Made by a program: the position numbers and the translations under genes
Notes under the pieces: model-generated
What the model was told of the DNA's origin: nothing
Databases searched by the model: none
Seen by the model: the letters and a program-made list of their open reading frames with translations, nothing else
Source of the DNA: RYN-230 sp963770545
GTDB lineage: Bacteria; Actinomycetota; Actinomycetes; Streptosporangiales; Streptosporangiaceae
DNA length: 64,000 nucleotides
Direction: 5' to 3'
NCBI GenBank assembly: GCA_963770545.1
Contig: CAVYQF010000043.1
Coordinates: forward strand, 583,164-647,163
In this document: piece by piece, positions 60,198 through 64,000 of the stretch
Layout of the letters: every line of letters starts with the position of its first letter
Position numbering within the stretch: the stretch's first letter is position 1

Positions 60198-61688
60198 GTG
60201 AACGCTACAGGATGGTCGCGGGGTCTTGAAGTCACCGGCGGCGGCACGGGCGTCGTGTCGCACGCGGGGCTTGCCCTGCTGCGGCAGCTGGCAGACCGGA
60301 CGGGCCTGACGGCCGGCCTGTCGGCGGCGCTGCCCTCGCCCCTGGGCGGCCATGACCGGGGCCGCGTCTTCTCGGACCTGGCGTGCGCGATCGCTGACGG
60401 GGCCCGGGTGATCAGCGATTTCCGGGTAATGGGCGACCAGCGGGAGCTGTTCGGGCAGGTCGCGTCGGTGCCGACCGCGTGGCGGGCGCTGAGGGAGATC
60501 GCCGCCGGCGGGGACGGCAGGAGGCGGAAGCTCACGGCCGCGGTGAGCAGGGCGCGGCGGCACGCGTGGGCGCACGGCATCGCCCGGCACGGCGGGCTGC
60601 CCCCGGTCCGGGTCGCGGACAGGAAGCTCGAGGGCGTGACCTGCATCCGGCTGGACGCGACCGTCGTCACCGCGCACAGCGACAAGGAACTGGCGGAGCC
60701 GAACTTCAAAGGCTATGGCCACCATCCCTTGCTGGCCGCCTGCGATAACGTGGCCGAGCCCCTGGCCTGGATGCTGCGGCCCGGCTCGGCCGGCTCTAAC
60801 ACCGCGTCCGATCACCTGCGGCTGCTGGACCAGGCGATCACGGCGCTGCCGCCCGCGCTGCGCCGGCGGCTGATGATCACCTGCGACGGGGCCGGCGCCA
60901 GCCACGCCCTGGTGAAAGAGCTGGACCGGCTCGCTGCCCGGCACGGCTACCAGCTCGTCTACTCCGTCGGCTGGGAGCTGGGCGCGCGGGAGAGGGCCGC
61001 GATCGGCAAGGTCCCCGAGGCCGGCTGGGAGGCCGCCGTCGACGGGAAGGGCAAGGTCCGCGAGCGCCGCGCCGATGATGCCTGCGGGAACCCGCGCTGC
61101 GCGCACCGGGCCTGCTGGATCGAGGAAGCGCATGTCGCCGAGCTAACCGGCCTGCTGCGCGAGGGCCCGGACGGCGACCAGCTGAAGGGCTGGCCCAAGG
61201 CGATGCGGGTCTTCGCCCGCCGCGAGCGGCCGCACCCCGGCGCGCAGCTGTCCCTGCTGGAGTCCGCCGACGGCTGGCGCTACTCCCTGTGGGTCACCAA
61301 CCTGCCCGCCGCGACCAGGGGCTGGCGGGGCCAGTGCGCCTACATCGACGCCGCGCACCGCGTCCACGCCCGCGTCGAGGACGTCATCCGCACCGGCAAG
61401 GACACTGGCCTGGGACATTTCCCCTCGCATGACTACAAGGTGAACCAGGCCTGGCTCGACGCGTCCATGATCGCCTGCATCCTCCTGGCCTGGCTCAGGC
61501 TGCTCGCCCTGGCCGGCGGCCTCGCGAAGGCAGAGCCGAAGACGCTGCGCTACCGCATCCTGCACGCCGCCGCCCGCCTCGTCCGCGGCGGACGCCGCAG
61601 AACCCTCAAGATCGCCACGACCTGGCCCTGGGCGCAGGAGATCACCACCGCCTGGCAGCGCATCCAGGCCATCCCGCACCCCATATGA
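60198..61688 (+). CDS. IS1380-family transposase
   Basis: A ~496-residue DDE transposase of the IS1380 family. It starts at GTG 60198 (VNATGWSRGLEVTGGGTG); the upstream frame adds 23 unlikely residues. Family marks: DRTGLTAGLSAALP, GRVFSDLACAIADGARVISD, the first Asp region TCIRLDATVVTAHSDKE, FKGYGHHPLL, the second Asp in LMITCDGAGASHAL and the C-terminal RVEDVIRTGKDTGLGHFPSH with the Glu. The gene is intact. I could not pin down inverted repeats, so element ends are not given. Confidence 0.88.
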   Translation: MNATGWSRGLEVTGGGTGVVSHAGLALLRQLADRTGLTAGLSAALPSPLGGHDRGRVFSDLACAIADGARVISDFRVMGDQRELFGQVASVPTAWRALREIAAGGDGRRRKLTAAVSRARRHAWAHGIARHGGLPPVRVADRKLEGVTCIRLDATVVTAHSDKELAEPNFKGYGHHPLLAACDNVAEPLAWMLRPGSAGSNTASDHLRLLDQAITALPPALRRRLMITCDGAGASHALVKELDRLAARHGYQLVYSVGWELGARERAAIGKVPEAGWEAAVDGKGKVRERRADDACGNPRCAHRACWIEEAHVAELTGLLREGPDGDQLKGWPKAMRVFARRERPHPGAQLSLLESADGWRYSLWVTNLPAATRGWRGQCAYIDAAHRVHARVEDVIRTGKDTGLGHFPSHDYKVNQAWLDASMIACILLAWLRLLALAGGLAKAEPKTLRYRILHAAARLVRGGRRRTLKIATTWPWAQEITTAWQRIQAIPHPI

Positions 61689-61949
61689 CCAGCGCAAATC
61701 AATCCCGCCGAGCAAAAGAGGACACCCAGGGGACCGTGGAACCCCCGTCACCCGGCCCGGCAGCCGGGCCACCGTCATACCCCGACCCTAAAATCCAGGT
61801 CCAGAAACCTGCCAGCCCGCACGCCAGCGGCAGCCATCAGCCCCCGTGTAGGGTCGGGGGCTGGCGCGGTGGCTCGCTGATGGTAGGGCCTGGGGCCTTC
61901 ATGTTCCGCCGGTTTCCCGGCCGGTTGCGCCACCCCAGTGCCCCTGGTC
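61689..61949. other. Spacer between IS1380 transposase and group II intron
   Basis: Contains the IS1380 right end and a hairpin (CCCCCGACCC/ACGGGGG near 61848-61866), possibly the terminator-like stem next to which some group II introns insert. No gene seen. Confidence 0.35.
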
Positions 61950-61980
61950 AGGTCTGCTCCGTTTCCAGCCCCCGCCGCTT

Positions 61981-62014
61981 CGAACCGTGCGTGCGGTTCT
62001 CCCGCACACGGCTC
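61981..62014 (-). ncRNA. Group II intron domain V
   Basis: The 34-nt hairpin GAGCCGTGTGCG-GGAGAAC-CGCACGCACGGTTCG on the minus strand is a classic domain V (AGC-type catalytic base in the lower stem, GNRA-like loop). It overlaps the TGA stop of the reverse transcriptase gene. Confidence 0.8.
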
Positions 62015-63401
62015 ACCGACGCCGTTCACCGCCGGCATTCGGCCTTGCCCGCCAGTCCCGGAAGGGCCTGGGGTCAACGACGATTCCTGACAAGGTAATC
62101 AGCCCGAGCTGGTTCGGGGACTGGTAGGTGACTACCGACCAGCCAAACCCGCGGCAGCGACGGTGACGCTTGCTGATGACCAGCGCCAGCCGCATCCGCG
62201 AATAGTTCCTGATCTTCTCGAAGCGGGCCGCGGAGTTACCGAACCGGAAGTAGGCGGCCCAGCCGCGCAAGAACCGGTTCATGTCCTCCACGATCCACTT
62301 CACCGGCAGCCTCAGCCGCGACCGGCGGGTCAGTTCCCGGATCCGGTCACGGGCATGCTGCATGGCCTTGTCCGCGGGCCAGCGGGCAAGGAACACAACT
62401 CGCCGTTTCCCGTTCAGCCCCCGCGAGCGCACCAGCCGGTGATGGAAGCCGAGGAACTCAAATCCCCCGCCTCCTTCTTCCAGGCGCACGATCCGGGTCT
62501 TGGCCGCCTTGGGCTCCAGGCCCAGACTGGCCAGCAGGCTGGTCAGGCGCTCCAGCGCCCGCTCGGCCTGGCTGCGGGACCAGCACATGACGATCGCGTC
62601 GTCGGCATAGCGCACCAGGACCCCGTCCTGCTCGTCCCATGCCCGGTCCAGCCGGTGCAGGTAAACGTTGCAGAGGACGGGGCTGACCACCCCGCCTTGC
62701 GGGGTCCCGGTGGCTGGCCGGCGCAGCTGCCCGTCCTCCATTACCCCGGCGCGCAGCATGGCGCGCAGGAGCTTCAGGACCGGCTGATCGCAGATGCGTT
62801 CCTCCACCGTCTGCATCAACTTGTCATGCGGGATCGCCGAGAAACAATTGGCGATGTCCGTCTCGACCACCCACCGGCGGCCCCGCCAGCACTCATCAAT
62901 GAGCACCTGCAAGGCATCGTGCGCCGACCGTCTCGGGCGGAACCCGAAACTGACCGGCAGGAAATCCGCCTCAAAGACCGGCTCGAGCACGATCTTCAGC
63001 GCGGCCTGCACGATCCGGTCCCGGACCGGAGGAATCGAAAGCGGCCGCTGCTCGCCCCGCGCACCCGGCTTCGGGATGTAAACCCTGCGCGCAGGCAGCG
63101 GGCGGTAGCGGCCTTCCTCCAGTTCGGCAGCCAGCTCACCGAGCAGCCGGTCAACGCCGTACTCCTCGGCAGCGGCCAGGGTGATCCTGTCAATGCCCGG
63201 CGCGCCATTATTACTGCGCACCGCAGCCCACGCCCGCTGCAAGACGTCCCTGCGGCTGACCTTGTCATACAGCGCGTGGAATCTTCGCCCGGGATCGGCC
63301 TTGGCCGCCCGGTACAGCGCATGCTGCAAGGCACGGACCGGATCGGCCGGGACACCCCGGCCCGATCCCTTCACGGCGGGACTAGCCACCTTGGCACTCA
63401 C
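62013..63401 (-). CDS. ltrA: Group II intron reverse transcriptase/maturase
   Basis: A ~462-residue intron-encoded protein. RT motifs: NNGAPGIDRITL, YRPLPARRVYIPKPGARGEQ, RPLSIPPVRDRIVQAALKIV, FGFRPRRSAHDAL, WVVETDIANCFSAIPH, GTPQGGVVSPVLCNVYLHRL and the catalytic LVRYADDAIVM. The maturase (X) domain follows with DMNRFLRGWAAYFRFGNSAA. No C-terminal HNH endonuclease domain. I choose GTG 63401 because GGAGG precedes it; the open frame runs 27 codons further upstream. It splices and mobilises the surrounding intron. Confidence 0.93.
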   Translation of the reverse strand: MSAKVASPAVKGSGRGVPADPVRALQHALYRAAKADPGRRFHALYDKVSRRDVLQRAWAAVRSNNGAPGIDRITLAAAEEYGVDRLLGELAAELEEGRYRPLPARRVYIPKPGARGEQRPLSIPPVRDRIVQAALKIVLEPVFEADFLPVSFGFRPRRSAHDALQVLIDECWRGRRWVVETDIANCFSAIPHDKLMQTVEERICDQPVLKLLRAMLRAGVMEDGQLRRPATGTPQGGVVSPVLCNVYLHRLDRAWDEQDGVLVRYADDAIVMCWSRSQAERALERLTSLLASLGLEPKAAKTRIVRLEEGGGGFEFLGFHHRLVRSRGLNGKRRVVFLARWPADKAMQHARDRIRELTRRSRLRLPVKWIVEDMNRFLRGWAAYFRFGNSAARFEKIRNYSRMRLALVISKRHRRCRGFGWSVVTYQSPNQLGLITLSGIVVDPRPFRDWRARPNAGGERRR

Positions 63402-63986
63402 CGGGCCCCTCCTTGAAGACACTGCGCACCGACGAAGCAGCGGCCCTTCCCTCACCGCAGGTTGTGTTGTCCTGCGGCTCAACCAGTACTACGGCCGCCT
63501 CCGACGCCCACCCGGCCAGCGATCCACTTCCCGGGGTCACCGGTTATAGGACGCCACGCTCCGGCAGCACAATCCGCAGGCTGCCGGGCCGGGGAGGGCC
63601 TCCCCAGTTCCCGCCGCCACCATCGATGCGTTCCGCGCCCCATACGCCGGGGAGTCCCTCACGGCTGCGCTTCCAGGCTCTTCGCCGCTTCCATGGCCTT
63701 CACCCTGATTTCGGAGGGCTCGGCACTCCCTGTTCCCGCCCGAAGACGGGACCTCTAACGACGCCGCAAGCTTCGCGTCATGCTACGGACCGCATCGTCG
63801 CTCCCCCTTACAGGGCTTTTGACGCTGGGCTCCGACGCCGGGCGTTTCCCCCCGGCGCCGCCAGCCTGCTACCGGGCCTCCTGGCAGCTACCCGGACCGG
63901 ACTTCCACCGGCAGGCGACGACGAGCTTACGAACAGCAAGATTCCGCTGCTACATCACAGCGTCACCTCCCGCTCTGCTGGGCGCA
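63402..63986 (-). ncRNA. Group II intron domains I-IV (5' part)
   Basis: About 585 bp between the intron 5' end and the maturase gene with no gene; multiple GC stems are apparent. Assigned as intron RNA by position. Confidence 0.55.
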
Positions 63987-64000
63987 CGAAAGATCAGGGC

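Larger units (their letters stand above)
61950..63987 (-). mobile_element. Group II intron
   Basis: On the minus strand the element starts with GTGCGCCCAGC at 63987, the standard bacterial group II intron 5' end, followed by ~580 bp of structured RNA domains, the intron ORF, and a domain V hairpin at 61981-62014. The 3' end after domain VI should lie near 61930-61960 but is not resolved. The intron encodes its own maturase and looks complete. Confidence 0.75.

Overview
The window is high-GC DNA with strong G/C bias at third codon positions and GTG/TTG starts. Together with the gene content (Streptomyces-type phage-tail-like cluster, HTH-nucleotidyltransferase/HEPN pairs, TIGR02677-TIGR02680 cluster) this points to an actinomycete (Actinomycetota); I cannot place it to genus.

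Layout. (1) 1-12757, minus strand: most of a contractile injection system (eCIS / phage-tail-like particle) operon, running AAA+ ATPase, DUF4255 cap protein, sheath, tube, tail-assembly protein, DUF6760 small protein, DUF4157 protein, LysM protein, VgrG-like spike, gp25, baseplate J, tail protein I; it is cut by the left window edge. (2) 13024-16974: a likely cargo locus for that system, a 1054-residue DUF4157 protein ending in an AHH-type nuclease domain, a small companion protein, and the eroded second copy of that companion. (3) 17.3-26.4 kb: an intact IS110 element, a HEPN-toxin remnant, a repeat-containing membrane protein, an alpha/beta-hydrolase plus leaderless subtilase operon, a small membrane ORF, and an intact ISL3 element. 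(4) 26.5-58.6 kb: an accretion zone in which a ~0.3-0.5 kb repeat carrying the 3' half of a tRNA-Thr(GGT)-like sequence occurs four times. Just downstream of three copies lie toxin-antitoxin pairs (HTH-MNT/HEPN twice, VapBC once); between two copies lies a complete Wadjet (JetABCD, type II-like) plasmid-defence operon. Broken HEPN copies mark earlier events. (5) 42.6-56.6 kb inside that zone: acyl-CoA/polyhydroxyalkanoate-type metabolism (PhaB-like reductase, CoA transferase, acyl-CoA synthetase, phasin-like protein with a palindromic promoter operator, GNAT-fused ADP-forming acyl-CoA synthetase, metallo-beta-lactamase-fold hydrolase, TetR regulator), broken up by IS remnants. (6) 58.8-64 kb: a secreted serine beta-lactamase-like hydrolase, an IS1380 transposase and a group II intron with its reverse transcriptase/maturase.

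Functional picture: the left part makes and arms an intracellular contractile particle; the middle is a defence/toxin-antitoxin island built by repeated insertion at a tRNA-like site; the right part is carbon-storage metabolism under erosion by mobile elements. Three otherwise good genes (tail protein I, CoA transferase, metallo-hydrolase) each carry a single-base frameshift, so either decay or residual sequencing error must be considered. All assignments come from reading the sequence; no database search was run.
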